A stretch of DNA of 64,000 nt, from positions 20,676,933-20,740,932 of the forward strand of contig JARUPZ010000001.1 of NCBI GenBank assembly GCA_031213475.1, in the 5' to 3' direction. Of the stretch, positions 22,027 through 31,880 are shown in pieces. A model generated the notes under the pieces. That model was not told the DNA's origin. It did no database searches and saw only the letters and a list, made by a program, of their open reading frames with translations. A program made the position numbers and the translations under genes. Position 1 is the first letter of the stretch, and every line of letters starts with the position of its first letter. The stretch comes from Nereocystis luetkeana. Its lineage: Eukaryota > Sar > Phaeophyceae > Laminariales > Laminariaceae.

Positions 22027-22154
22027 ACCTCTTACGATGGCTTCGTCTCGGCTGACGACCCCCCGGTACCACTTCCCGCTCTTCTAAACCGGCCTCGGCC
22101 ATAACACCGTCTCAACTCCGCACAGCAGACCAGTCGTCAGTTTTTCCCGCCTTT

Positions 22155-22284
22155 GTTTCGTTTCGATCTCAATATCTCGATGTTTCGACCTCGAGATGTT
22201 TCGTTTCGATCTCAATATCTCGATGTTTCGACCTCGAGATGTTTCGTTTCGATCTCAATATCTCGATGTTTCGACCTCGAGATG
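22155..22284. repeat. Three 43-bp tandem repeats
   Basis: Units start at 22155, 22198 and 22241, each GTTTCGTTTCGATCTCAATA followed by TCTCGATGTTTCGACCTCGA. Essentially identical, so recent. Contains internal palindromes (TCGAGGTCGAAACATCGAGA). Confidence 0.9.
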
Positions 22285-22286
22285 TT

Positions 22287-22397
22287 TTCACCCTTCTTTT
22301 AGGACTCCAGTCTCGTTTTGGGGATACACCACTCAACATCAAAGTAAGTTTGTCCCCAATTGTCCCCAAAAAGAGGCTGCAGCATTATAACAGACTG
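22287..22397. mobile_element. TTAA MITE (family 1), degraded copy c
   Basis: Recognisable ACCCTTCTTTTAGGACTCCA left part, TTTTGGGGA, AAGTTTGTCCCCAA (with a duplicated GTCCCCAA) and GGCTGCAGCATTATAA right part. Both flanking TTAA sites are lost. Confidence 0.65.
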
Positions 22398-22536
22398 AAG
22401 CCTGGTTATGGCCATCATCGTCATGATGCACTCCTTTCTTTGGGACCCAAGTAACTAGCATGGTGCCATCTGGGCAACTTTGCGTGTCTGTATGCTCCAG
22501 TGCCTGCCTTTCGTATTTTCTTTTCCCCCCCGCCCG

Positions 22537-22878
22537 TGATTATCGCTTTTTTGTCCCTTCTTTTTTTTTCCTTTTTCTTTCATTCCCGTTTGTACCTCTT
22601 TGTGTCTTTGTTAGTATGGTCAGTTTTTCCTTTTTTTTTTGCGTTTTGCTATCTGCGTCTGTTTTTTTTTTTTTCTTTTGCTCAGCTTCATCTTCTCTTT
22701 AGGTTTTTGTCTCCTATTAATAGTCTCCTTTTTGCTTCCCTGGTGTCCGCAGTGGTGGAGTGCGTATGCTTATTTTTTGTTTTTGCCTCTGTTTATACTT
22801 GAGGTATTTCTTCCACTCCAGAGATATTGGAGCCTGTCCTGCGACCACGCACTGCATTGAATTGTGAGTTAATGTGAG

Positions 22879-22922
<44 letters not shown>
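22537..22922 (+). mobile_element. Family C retroposon, copy 4
   Basis: Starts TGATTATCGCTTTTTTGTCC as copy 2 does, with the same T-rich body and GAGCCTGTCCTGCGACCACG block, and ends GAGTTAATGTGAGAAC with a long (AAC)n tail (about 22878-22921). No clear target duplication. Confidence 0.82.
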
Positions 22923-22924
22923 GG

Positions 22925-23270
22925 GGTTAATAATCCTGTCCATCTCTTCTGGGTAGTATGCGGTGTTCTCGCTTCTTGTGGTGGCTTGTACAGCGTACCG
23001 CATGTACCGTGCGCGTACCTCACTTTTTTTGTCTGAGGTGCATCTGGTAGATGTGCTTCAGTCACATCATGTTGTATTGAACTCTGCTGAATAACTGGTA
23101 TTCTATTACGAGCAGTGTTCTTTTTACCGAGATATTCTTCAACCACTCTAAAGTGATCGGAGCCTGTCCTGCGACCACGGACTGCATCGCATTGTCGCGA
23201 CGAGTTATTGTGAGAACAACAACAACAACAATACCAACAACAACAACACCAGAAACAAGAACGGAGTGTA
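22925..23270 (+). mobile_element. Family C-related retroposon, copy 5 (older variant)
   Basis: Resembles copy 3: TGTACAGCGTACCGCATGTA, TAGATGTGCTTCAGT, GAGCCTGTCCTGCGACCACG, GTTATTGTGAGAAC and a broken (AAC/ACC)n tail at 23214-23260. Directly follows the tail of copy 4. Confidence 0.72.
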
Positions 23271-24280
23271 GGGGACAAGATAAAAACAACCCCTTCACTG
23301 TGCCGGCTCGTCAATGCTTACCGTTCAACCGCACCTGCTCCTCTCGGGGGTCAGGTCGAGTCAACGGGCCCAAGCGCCAGTAGCAACAGCAGCCTGTCTG
23401 TGCTGATGTTGCAACGGGAGGCGTAGGGTCAAATTCACTCACGACACGAAAACGTGGCGAAGTGTGGTGAGCTTAAGCTAGCTTTATTTTTTACCAGTCC
23501 GCCGTAGGATGCAAATATTTAAATAAATAAACGATTACAAAAGTGACGCTTGCACCGCCACTTGTCTCGGTAGCTGGCGATCTCTTACCTTCGCCTTCAC
23601 ACCGACTCCCAACAGTTCATCAGATCCCACAAGAGTTCGCCAGCCCGAAGCGCGACTACACCGAACGCACTACCAGATCCAATCAAAAACCCGTGCCAAA
23701 AGGAGCACTACCGTGCAGCGGTATCATCAGATACCAACCAATAGTTCGCCCAACGGAACCGAGCGTTTTTTTAGACGCCAGCCCTCGAGTGGCTGCTTGT
23801 CGTGTGACTCGTTTTCGGAGCTGCATGGCGCTCGTGCCCCTATCTCGACTTCGTGTAGTCCTACCTTCTTAGTGGAACTCCGAGTTCATCATCGTACCGC
23901 AAGTCCCCCGGCGAGATTTATCAGCTCTCACCTGACTGCCCTCCTCAAATCTCACGTTAGACCCGTCGGCAGTGGCTTTTGTAGTGGAGCTTCCCCGGGG
24001 AGAGCGCAGCAAGCGATGGCGGAAACCCCCCAGTATACTCGTCTACGGAGCAATGCAGATATTCGATTGATAAGGGCACGCGTAGACGCGATCAAGAATG
24101 CGTCGGTAACCCGTTCATCGACACATATATATCTATCTACGTACGACTAGGAATTTTGAAGAGCGGATTTTGCAACCAAGATCCGTATTTCGGAGTGGTA
24201 AAGTGGTTGACTTCCGTATTTCACAATACGAAACTTTTCGCCACTTTTTGGCACGTTCTTGGGCCCAAAGACATTTTATT
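23271..24280. other. No gene recognised
   Basis: Frames of up to 145 codons (for example 23713-24150) overlap in two frames and lack recognisable domains. No repeat family recognised. A short segment near 24193-24230 loosely resembles the head of the type 1 SINE. Confidence 0.45.
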
Positions 24281-24717
24281 TTATTTTTTTCATCATCCCA
24301 TTCATTATCTTCGCACATCTTCTCCCCTCTCTCCTTCCAACTCGTAAGTTAACTCAGATCGTAACTCAGATCCGGGGTCACATAGCAGGCTCTTCTCCCC
24401 CCTTCCCGCTACGGTACGTGCCTTCATTTTTATCGCGAGAAGATTTCAGCCTTTTCTTCCCTCGTCGACTCGCATCGAATTGTGCCTACCCACGCTGCAA
24501 GGCGCTCTCAACAATTGTTTTTTTTTTTTTTTTTTTTTGCAAATAAAGTCAAAGTCCGACCCTCCTGGGGCTCGAACCCAGCACTCAAACAAGTAGAATT
24601 CGAGGTTAACCCCTTTAGAACCGCAGTCCTGTTTGGGGACAAAACTACTTGAAATTTGACTGGTTTGTCCCCAGAACGGGACTGCGGTTCTAAAAGGGTT
24701 AACCGCTTGAACCAAAT
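24281..24717 (-). mobile_element. tRNA-derived SINE (type 1), copy interrupted by a TTAA MITE
   Basis: Minus-strand SINE: A-rich 3' tail at the left, body (GATCCGGGGTCACATAGCAG complement region, CGTCGACTCGCATCGAATTG), poly-T spacer, then the tRNA-like head with box-B-like GGCTCGAACCC. The head is split at its TTAA by the MITE at 24610-24698. The outer 5' end is diverged. Confidence 0.85.
24610..24698. mobile_element. TTAA MITE (family 1), copy d, inside a SINE
   Basis: 89 bp between TTAA sites 24606-24609 and 24699-24702. Removing it and one TTAA restores the GAGGTTAACC(A/G)CTTGAACC order seen in other SINE copies, which shows precise TTAA insertion. Confidence 0.92.
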
Positions 24718-24820
24718 GAACCCCCCCAGGACTTTTAATAGTCTTTATAGCATCCCTCCCTGCTGTTCCTCCCTGCTGTACATCCGAGAAATGACCCCCC
24801 CCAGGACTTTTAATAGTCTC
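24712..24820. repeat. Direct repeat with CCAGGACTTTTAATAGTCT core
   Basis: About 30 bp (AAATGACCCCCCCCAGGACT and following TTTAATAGTCT) occurs at 24712-24744 and 24788-24820, between two SINE copies of opposite orientation. Confidence 0.8.
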
Positions 24821-24824
24821 CTGG

Positions 24825-25149
24825 GTCGCCCCGGTGGTTCAAGTGGTTAACTTCGAATTCTACTTGTTTGAGTCCTTGGTTCGAGCCCCAGGTGGGTCGG
24901 GCTTTAACTATATTTGCAAAAAAAAAAAAAAAAAAAGGATTCAATTGTTGAGAGCGCCTCGCAGCGTGGGTAGGCACAATTCGATGCGAGTCGACGAGGG
25001 AAGAAAAGGCTGAAATCTTCTCGGGATAAAAATGAAGGCAAGTACCGTAGCGGGAAGGGGGGAGAAGAGCCTGCTATGTGACCCCGGATCTGAGCTACGA
25101 GTTGGAAGGACAGAGAGAAGATGAGCGAGGATAATGAATGGGATGAGCA
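24825..25149 (+). mobile_element. tRNA-derived SINE (type 1), plus-strand copy
   Basis: About 325 bp. The head GTCGCCCCGGTGGTTCAAGT has a box-A-like region, then box-B-like GGTTCGAGCCCC at about 24878. A poly-A spacer, the core GGATTCAATTGTTGAGAG and ATGCGAGTCGACGAGGGA, and a 3' end GATAATGAATGGGATGAG follow. The tRNA-like part would act as an internal RNA polymerase III promoter (family knowledge). Confidence 0.88.
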
Positions 25150-25519
25150 ATATATATGTTGTTGTTGTTGTTCTCACATTAACTCTCTGACGAAGGAGTC
25201 CGTGGTCACACAAAGGTGCTGGAGCCCTAGGAAGATCCGAAAAACAAAAAAAACGAAAATTCGGCTGCCTCAAAATACACGAGACGGAAAAAGCGCACAC
25301 AAGATAAAACCAATGTGCAAAACTGAACTAACATGGCCGCGGGTATATCCTCTCAACTATAATATAGAAGAGTACCCCCGTTCCCACCACTAACCAACTC
25401 GTGGCTGCTGACTACAGCGGATGCTGTCTGAAGTGCTGCCTGCACCGTACGAAACGCACGGTAGTCGTGAAAACGAAAGAGGAACACACCTGCCTGCTAT
25501 CTGGAGTGCTGTCAGAGTG

Positions 25520-26273
25520 TGTGTGTGTGTGTGTGTTCTTCACATTAAACCGTTCTTTCTACCCGTCGACATCCAGCACAACCAGTGTCCGTGCCGATTC
25601 TTCCATCCTAGAAGAGATACAAGTTCTGTGGTCACAAAGCTACGCCACAGAGATACTACGTTGCCACGTGTGCAGTGTGAACTGCAGTGGGCAATGCAAA
25701 AAGCCATGTCATCATACTAGATACGACAGGCACGACATACGCAATCTATGAAATAGTGAAACGAAAAGAAACAATCAAAGAGAAAACAAAAACAAGGTAG
25801 ACAAGTCGAAAAAGAAAAAGAAGAAAAATGAAAGCAAAATCTAAGAGAAACAATCTGTCGTGCCCCCCCCCCCGCAGGCGAGGTGGCCTACACTTGAAAA
25901 AGAACGAGCTGGAAAAAAGAAGAAATAACAAAAGACACCACTGCTTGTGAACAGAGTAAGACAAAGAACCAAGGAGAAAGTAACAAGGAAAAATAACAAA
26001 GGGGAAATAACAGGCAGACCAAAGCCCAAAGCACCTTCTAGGTGGCGGCAGCAGCTTGTGGTACGAGTAGTATAGCCAGGTTCTCCCTGCTAATCCGCCT
26101 GGTACCTTGCTACCCAGACTGCCGTCTCCGCCCTGCGTTCGTCAACTATGCCCAGCCCCTTGGCGTCAGACAATACGAGCCGAGCAGAGCAGGTTCGTCT
26201 TCCAACCACGCCACACGGCTCCTTGAGTACGGCTTATCAATCAGAAAAGGAAGAGGAAGAGAAAAAATGAAAT
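25520..26273 (-). mobile_element. LINE family A, copy L5 (3' UTR only), 14-bp target duplication
   Basis: 5'-truncated LINE consisting of 3' UTR and (AC)n tail, flanked by GTGCTGTCAGAGTG at 25506-25519 and 26274-26287. The empty site is preserved, with one mismatch, at 30666-30679 (reverse strand). Nearly identical to the 3' UTR of L1. Confidence 0.93.
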
Positions 26274-26328
26274 GTGCTGTCAGAGTGAAGACTCGCGGAT
26301 ATGAAGTGAAAAAGGAGCAATCGAACCT

Positions 26329-26696
26329 TTTTTTTTTGTTTTTTTTTTTTTTTTTTATTTGTTTTTTTTTTTTCCATCCCATTCATTATCTTCGCACATC
26401 TTCTTCTCTCTCTCCTTCCAACTCGTAACTCAGATCCGGGGTCACATAGCAGGCTCTTCTTCCCCCGTCCCGCTACGGTACGTGCCTTCATTTTTTATCG
26501 CGAGAAGATTTCAGCCTTTTCTTCCCTCGTCGACTCGCATCGAATTGTGCCTACCCACGCTGCAAGGCGCTCTCAACAATGGAATCCCTTTTTTTTTATT
26601 TTTGCAAATAAAGTCAAAGTCCGACCCTCCTAGGGCTCGAACCCAGGACTCAAACAAGTAGAATTCGAGGTTAACCACTTGAACCACCGGGGCGAC
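26329..26696 (-). mobile_element. tRNA-derived SINE (type 1), minus-strand copy
   Basis: Long poly-T (complement of the A tail) at 26329-26373, body with CCCATTCATTATCTTCGCAC and CGACTCGCATCGAATTG, and a head ending CCACCGGGGCGAC at 26696. Inserted into repeat D1; the empty site corresponds to about 30620-30640. Confidence 0.88.
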
Positions 26697-26787
26697 GCCC
26701 AATACTGCCACACGAATATCAACGATCGCCATCTCTTCCTGTATATATACCTGGTACACCTAAAGATCCTTTTCCCCATATTGTAAT

Positions 26788-27508
26788 GTGTGTGTGTTCT
26801 TCGCATTAAACCGTTCTTTCTACCCGTCAACATCCAGCACAACCAGTGTCCGTGCCGATTCTTCAATCCTAGAAGAGATACAAGTTCTGTGGACACAAAG
26901 CTACGCCACAGAGATACTACGTTGCCACATGTACAGCAGTATGCACTGCAGTGGGCAATGCAAAGCCATGTCATCATACGAGTACTATTAATACGTAGAT
27001 ATAAAACATACGCAATCTATGAAATAGTGGAACGAAAAGAAACAATAAAAGAGAAAACAAAAACAAGGTAGACAAATCGAAAGAGAAGAAGAAGAAAATG
27101 AAAGCAAAATCTGGGAGAAACAATCTGTCGTGCCCCCCCCCCCGCTGGCGAGGTGGCCAACACTTGAAAAGGAACGAGCTGGAGAAAAGAAAGAAGAATA
27201 TAGAAAATAAGAAAAAAACACCACTGCTTGTAAACAGAGTAAGACAAAGAACCAAGGAAAAAAGTAACAAGGAAAAATAACAAAGGGGAAATAACAGGCA
27301 GACCAAAGCCCAAAGCACCTTCCAGGTGGCGGCAGCAGCTTGTGGTACGAGTAGTATAGCCAGGTTCTCCTTCCTAATCCGCCTGGTACCTTGCTACCCA
27401 CACTGCCGTCTCCGCCCTGCGTTCGTCAACTATGCCAGCCCCTTGGCGTCAGACAATACGAAACGAGCAGAGCAGGTTCGTCTTCCAACCACGCCACACG
27501 GCTCCTTC
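26788..27508 (-). mobile_element. LINE family A, copy L6 (3' UTR only)
   Basis: Starts with a (GT) tail complement and TTCTTCGCATTAAACCG, then the ordered 3' UTR blocks CATCCAGCACAACCAGTGTC, GATACAAGTTCTGTGG and GGGGAAATAACAGGCAGACC, ending after CCACACGGCTCCTTC. More diverged than L1 and L5. No clear target duplication. Confidence 0.85.
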
Positions 27509-27554
27509 TGGGACCTCGAAATATGCAGCTGGAAATATGGCATACGCCTATTAA

Positions 27555-27644
27555 CCCTACCTAGTAGGACTGCACTCCCGTTTTGGGGGCAAAATACTTG
27601 AAATTTGAGTGGTTTGTCCCCGAAACGGGACTGCGGTTCTAGAA
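27555..27644. mobile_element. TTAA MITE (family 1), copy e (right end decayed)
   Basis: Left TTAA at 27551-27554, then CCCTACCTAGTAGGACTGCA, GTTTTGGGGGCAAA, GTGGTTTGTCCCC and CGGGACTGCGGTTCTAG. The final AAAGGGTTAA is replaced. Confidence 0.78.
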
Positions 27645-27725
27645 ACAGGAATGTTTTACGACTATTAATAGGGAACGTAATTTCTTCATCGGCGATGTAG
27701 CCGTTGTTCTATGCTCTTTTGCGAC

Positions 27726-27975
27726 GCGTTCGACGATAATTAGAGATAGCACATTTCCGCTAAACTGTTTTCGGGATGACGGGGTCAAACTTGGGGTTCC
27801 TCAACCCAAAATCGTCGGAATGCCAATTTTCTTCCGAGAAATGACGTTTGTGTATACTCTGGCCATGGGATCACTTTTATTTCAGGATGCAATCTCAATT
27901 TTACTTTCGCTCAAGTCCATTTTCGGGTGTGAGGTTTGGAGCTCTCCTTATTATATGAGGAGCCTCAGAAAATTT
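27726..27975 (+). mobile_element. MITE family 3, copy d (right end missing)
   Basis: GTTCGACGATAATTAGAG left end, GATAGCACATTTCCGCTAA, CCCAAAATCGTCGGAATGCC, CCATGGGATC and a GAGGAGCCTCAGAAAATTTGA end. The terminal inverted repeat is replaced by the CCGCACC array that follows. Confidence 0.7.
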
Positions 27976-27979
27976 GAAA

Positions 27980-28320
27980 CCGCGCCGTATGATGCTCGCC
28001 TCTTGAAAAACAGCACCGCACCGCACCGGAAGTGTTGCAAAATAATGGGAAAACGCACCGAACCGCACCGCGTAAAATTTCAAATCTAACCGAACCGCAC
28101 CGTAAGGTTCCCGATATCTGAAAACCGCACTGAACCGCACTGTAGCACTTACGGTACTTTAATACCGCACCGAACCGCACCGTAGGGAATATTACAGCAC
28201 CGAACCACGCCGTAGGGTTCACAATATATGAAAACCGCACCGAACCGCACGAAAAGACTCCTGATTTCTTGAAATCGCACCGAACCGCACCGTAGGGATG
28301 TCGTCGAAAACGCACCGAAC
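27980..28320. repeat. Degenerate tandem array, AACCGCACCGAACCGCACCG core
   Basis: About eight units of 40-50 bp, each with the core followed by GTAGGRTT- or GTAAGGTT-like sequence and a variable A/T-rich spacer. A second array is at 50440-50785. Neighbouring sequence to about 28500 keeps related pieces (ACGGTGCGGTTAACTTGAAA, ACGGTTTC). Nature unknown. Confidence 0.75.
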
Positions 28321-28755
28321 CGTGTGCGTCAAGATACTACGGTGCCAAAAACCGTTACATCCGTTTTTTAACGGTGCGGTTAACTTGAAACCGCAGAAAA
28401 ACAGTCGTAGCATCATCGGCTGCGGACGGTGCAATAGGGCCACGGTTTCGCACGGATAATGACGGTTTCTGGACGGTTTCGAGTCAAACGTGTTCCCGCT
28501 TGCTTGGTCGCTCTTATGGTAGTTCATAATTTGAATATTTTTGTATGGTTGAAAAAAAATAGAAAATACAATGGGTTCAATTGTTTATATGATATATATT
28601 TATATATTTCTGGTATTTGATGTACTCCGAGTCTGCGAAGGAAGTACACCTGCCGGATAAAGAACTAATCCGAATCACAACCTGCCAAGATGGGAATTCG
28701 TGGTCGTTGACTGTTGCATATGAGCGAACAGGGCTTGACTTACCATGTACTGATA

Positions 28756-29245
28756 TCACGGGGGACCATAGTTAATAGGACCAAATATTGTTGGTCGACG
28801 CCAATCTTAGTAGGGCCTAAGCTTCTATATGCTGCGCGGGTGTTACGAGCACCACGGCCTTCGGCGTTACGCGCCGAGGGCAACTCGTGTAAACAGCAAA
28901 AGGCTGGGCAAGCTGTGTAGCTCGGACAACAGGACGAGACAGACAAAAAGAGTGACGAGGGGGGTGCGAACGAGCACACCCGCCCCCGTCTCAGTGCGTC
29001 GACATGGTGGTCCGCGGTATAGTAGGGGACACTACGCCCTAAGCGGATAATAAAGAGACGAGGACAAAAGCCCGTCGGGGTGTTTTAGCCCTGTCGGGGG
29101 ACGCGAGTCCCTTTTGAGGGGACGGACGCCTTGGGCTCCGGTGACGTCGAACCAAGGGGTCTCCACATATATGTGTGGAATGTTGGTACAGGGGACCTGA
29201 CAGTAACATTTATGCATACCATAGGTCCTGTACGGTCCCCCGTAA
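28756..29245. mobile_element. TA-flanked MITE (family 2), copy d, carrying a 385-bp insertion
   Basis: Left end TCACGGGGGACCATAGTTAA, right end GGTCCCCCGTAA, TA on both sides (28754-28755 and 29246-29247). The centre is split by 28796-29180. Removing that and one TGTTGGT leaves about 98 bp, the normal size of this family. Confidence 0.75.
28796..29180. mobile_element. Unclassified 385-bp insertion with 7-bp direct repeats
   Basis: Bounded by TGTTGGT at 28789-28795 and 29181-29187, inside a family 2 MITE. GC-rich, non-coding, ends neither TG...CA nor clearly inverted. Class unknown. Confidence 0.5.
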
Positions 29246-29491
29246 TAGCACATTTCCGCTATTTTGTTTTTGAAAGACGGGGTTCCTTGAGCCCAAATCG
29301 TCGGAAAGCCAATCTTGATTTAGAAAAAAAACGTTTTTTAGACTCGGGCCATGGGATTATTCGCCGCGATGCAATTTGATTTTTGCTGAAGTCAGTTTTC
29401 GGGTGAGGTAGGGAGCTCCTCAAGTAAGGAGCCTTAGAAAATTTAAAATTAGGGTGACCCTTTTGGGTGATCCTTTATCGCAGAACGCCTC
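29246..29491 (+). mobile_element. MITE family 3, copy e (left end missing)
   Basis: Begins within the left arm (TAGCACATTTCCGCTATTTT), directly abutting the MITE family 2 copy, and runs through CGTCGGAAAGCC, CATGGGATTATTC and GTAGGGAGCTCCTCAAGTAA to TTTATCGCAGAACGCCTC. Confidence 0.8.
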
Positions 29492-30394
29492 TGATGTTGT
29501 TTGTGTGCTCCAGGAGGATGTTCAAGCGGGTGGACGCAAAGGGGGGGGCGTAGCGGTCTCTGTGACGGCTGTCTGGGTTATCGGCAAGAAGAAAACTCTC
29601 GGTACTCTGTAATGTACGTGGTGTACGAGTGGTATAGAGAAAGATGCTAGCGTGTGTTTTACACGCAGGTATATAAGGTCCGTTCCCCTCGCTGCCTCGG
29701 CAAGGAATGCTGCGAGGCATGCCCTATCAGGCTCATAGCGAGTGGGGTAGGTCTTTCTGGCGTGTGCAAGGCCGGACTCACCCTCAAGGAGTGATGCCTT
29801 CTTGATGCTGCCTGTGGCCGCGAGGCTCAGGCGGCAGTAGAGTTGGGTCGTACGCGGTGCGTCAGGCACGGAGACCTACGATTCGCGCGTCTTTTTTACG
29901 CAGCTGCGGCAGAGCAGCAATGCTCAATCGGGGTGTCCGTACGCGGAGGCAGGCGCCACCACAGGCCACACTACGGCACAGTCTATTGCGCCGGTAGGAG
30001 GCTGGATTCGACGACGAGGGAGGAGGGAGACTGAGCGTCGACGTGCGGGGAAGAGACGGATTGACCTCCCGAGAATTTTTTATTTTCAGATCAGAACCGC
30101 AAGTGCGAGGAGCATCTTGTTTTTCAGGATGACGGAGAAGGGAAATCGACTGGAAGGGAATGGCAACGAGTGCACGCGCAAAGGAGCGGGTGGATTGGGC
30201 CAAGGCGATGATGCGGCCATGAAGAGCGGCAGGAAGACGGTGCATGGAGACCCATGATCTGCGCGCACACCATCATCATGAGAGAAGCGGTCATAGTTTG
30301 TTTTTCCCTGGTATTGTTTTTCACGAGGCAGAATAGTATCTACCGGTCAGTACCGGTACTTGTTATTAACGTCGTCACTGCTGGTCTTTGTAGT
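29492..30394. other. No gene recognised
   Basis: GC-rich with overlapping frames on both strands (up to 127 codons, for example 30245-29862 minus) and no recognisable domains. No repeats recognised. Confidence 0.4.
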
Positions 30395-30398
30395 TTAA

Positions 30399-30487
30399 CC
30401 CCTTTAGAACCGCAGTCCCGTTTGGGGACAAAACTACTTGAGATTTGACTGGTTTGTCCCCAGAACGGGGTTGCGGTTCTAAAAGGG
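30399..30487. mobile_element. TTAA MITE (family 1), copy f
   Basis: 89 bp between TTAA 30395-30398 and 30488-30491. Very similar to copy d inside the SINE (shared CCCCTTTAGAACCGCAGTCC and GTCCCCAGAACGGG), so these two are close siblings. Confidence 0.92.
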
Positions 30488-30589
30488 TTAACGAGTTGTA
30501 TACCCTTCATGGGGAATAACCTACGCAATTATCAGGGGCGTGGTATCATAACTGTGCTGCACCTTTTTGTGTTAGACAATCCAGGAAGA

Positions 30590-31030
30590 GATAGCGATCG
30601 TTGATATTCGTGTGGTAGTAAAAAGGTTCGATTGCTCCTTTTTTCACTGCATATCCGCGAGTCTTCACTCTGACTGCACTCCAGATAGCAGGCAGGTGTG
30701 TTCTTCTTTCGTTTTCACGACTACCGTGCGTTTCGTACGGTGCAGGCAGCACTTCAGACAGCATCCGCTGTAGTCAGCAGCCACGAGTTGGTTAGTGGTG
30801 GGAACGGGGGTACTCTATGTTATAGTTGAGAGGATATACCCGTGGCCATGTTAGTTCAGTTTGCACATTGGTTTTAGCTCGTGTGACACTGTGCGCTTTC
30901 TTCGTCTCGTGGATTTTGAGGCAGCCGAACTTTCGTTTTTTCTTGTTTTTCGGATCTTCCTAGGGCTCCAGCACCTTTTGTGTGACCACGGACTCCTTCG
31001 TCAGAGAGTTAATGTGAGAACAACGATGAT
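30590..31030 (+). mobile_element. Family C-related 3'-end repeat (D2), uninterrupted paralogue
   Basis: Reverse-complement counterpart of D1 without the LINE and SINE insertions. Contains GATCGTTGATATTCGTGTGG, CACTCTGACTGCAC (empty LINE target, 30666-30679) and CGTTTTCACGACTACCGTGC, and ends GTTAATGTGAGAACAAC at about 31023. Confidence 0.82.
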
Positions 31031-31300
31031 GGAAGAGGACAATGTGCAACATTTAGCGTCACATCGCACTTTACCGGTATATTGTATAATACTACACAGT
31101 ACACACAATAACAAACAGGATAACAAGAAAGGCACGCTGAGATTTTCCAAACAATGTGATAGACGAGAGGTTGGGCCTCCGCCTCAAAACAAGAAGGGCC
31201 TATTGCCCCCCTGGGGCAAAGCCCCGACGCCTTCGGGTCTCCCTGCTCCCAGCCCCTGGTGGTCGCAAGTATCATTTTTCAGCTTTTCAGGGGCAATTAA

Positions 31301-31389
31301 CCCTTTTAGAACCGCAGTCCCGATTTGGGGATAAACTACTTAGAACTTGACTGGATTATCCCCGAAATGAGCCTGCAGTTCTATAACGG
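31301..31389. mobile_element. TTAA MITE (family 1), copy g
   Basis: 89 bp between TTAA 31297-31300 and 31390-31393. More diverged right half (GAGCCTGCAGTTCTATAACGG). Confidence 0.88.
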
Positions 31390-31393
31390 TTAA

Positions 31394-31740
31394 ATTACTA
31401 ATTTCAACCCCGTACAGCAGTTTTAGTGGGTTCAGATCCCACACTTTAACTAGCTGATCAGTGAGTCGGGAGAGATAATATCTAGACTCAGGTGCGTACA
31501 TCCTCGGAGTGAACCACACTTTAACGAGGGCCACAGGCAGGCCCGACCAAGGTGGAAGAAACGATCCGGGTTCGAACCGGTACACGAAAACTTGAGAAAT
31601 AAGTGTGGACAGGGGTTCCTCTCGCTCTCCGGGGCAGAAGAAAAAATAAAAAAGCAGTGTACTTGTATGTACTGCGGGTACTCGTAGATTTTTTTTTTTC
31701 TTTCATGAGTGACCAGGACGACCGAACGGAGGATGCTGAC
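31394..31740. other. No gene; two tRNA T-arm-like hairpins
   Basis: GTGGGTTCAGATCCCAC at about 31427-31443 and CCGGGTTCGAACCGG at about 31566-31580 look like box-B/T-arm stems but no complete tRNA cloverleaf can be drawn. Possibly SINE relics. Confidence 0.35.
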
Positions 31741-31880
31741 ATGTAGAGATGTCACCCGGATTCGTGGGAACCGGGTACGCAGAGGCGGGTACCCGCAACC
31801 TTCGGTACCGGTATCGTCCCGGTCCCATTTTCACTACCCGCGGTACTGGGTACGCCGGGTACCCGTTAGTTACGCTCCAC
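31741..31880 (-). repeat. GGGTACCC-rich dispersed repeat, copy 1
   Basis: The reverse complement matches 48222-48367: GTAAC, CGGGTACCCG, TACCCAGTACCGCGGG, CCCGGTTCC and an end GGGTGACATCTCTAC. The two copies flank the LTR element in opposite orientation. Confidence 0.6.

Larger units (their letters stand above)
19662..22120 (-). mobile_element. LINE family A, copy L2 (decayed, nested and chimeric)
   Basis: Minus-strand LINE with its (AC) tail at 19662, 3' UTR to about 20490 and RT remnants to about 22056. Damage: an unrelated ~150-bp segment replaces part of the C-terminal region near 20641-20790, a LINE 3' fragment is inserted at 21320-21628, and a 90-bp in-frame deletion lies at about 21780 between CGAGCG microhomologies. 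Beyond 22056 the sequence switches to one resembling the C-terminal region of the diverged copy at 41260, a chimeric junction. Confidence 0.78.
25150..26760 (-). mobile_element. Family C-related 3'-end repeat (D1), split by a LINE and a SINE
   Basis: (GTT)n at 25158-25170 then CTCACATTAACTC marks a minus-strand 3' end. The segment continues through GTACCCCCGTTCCCACCACT and CACGGTAGTCGTGAAAACGA, is split at 25520-26273 by LINE L5 and near 26329-26696 by a SINE, and resumes at CCACACGAATATCAACGATC. The undisrupted paralogue is at 30590-31030 on the other strand. Confidence 0.75.

Noticed and set aside
31427..31580. Two T-arm-like hairpins (GTGGGTTCAGATCCCAC and CCGGGTTCGAACCGG) as tRNA genes
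   Set aside because: No cloverleaf can be completed around either; at most SINE relics.
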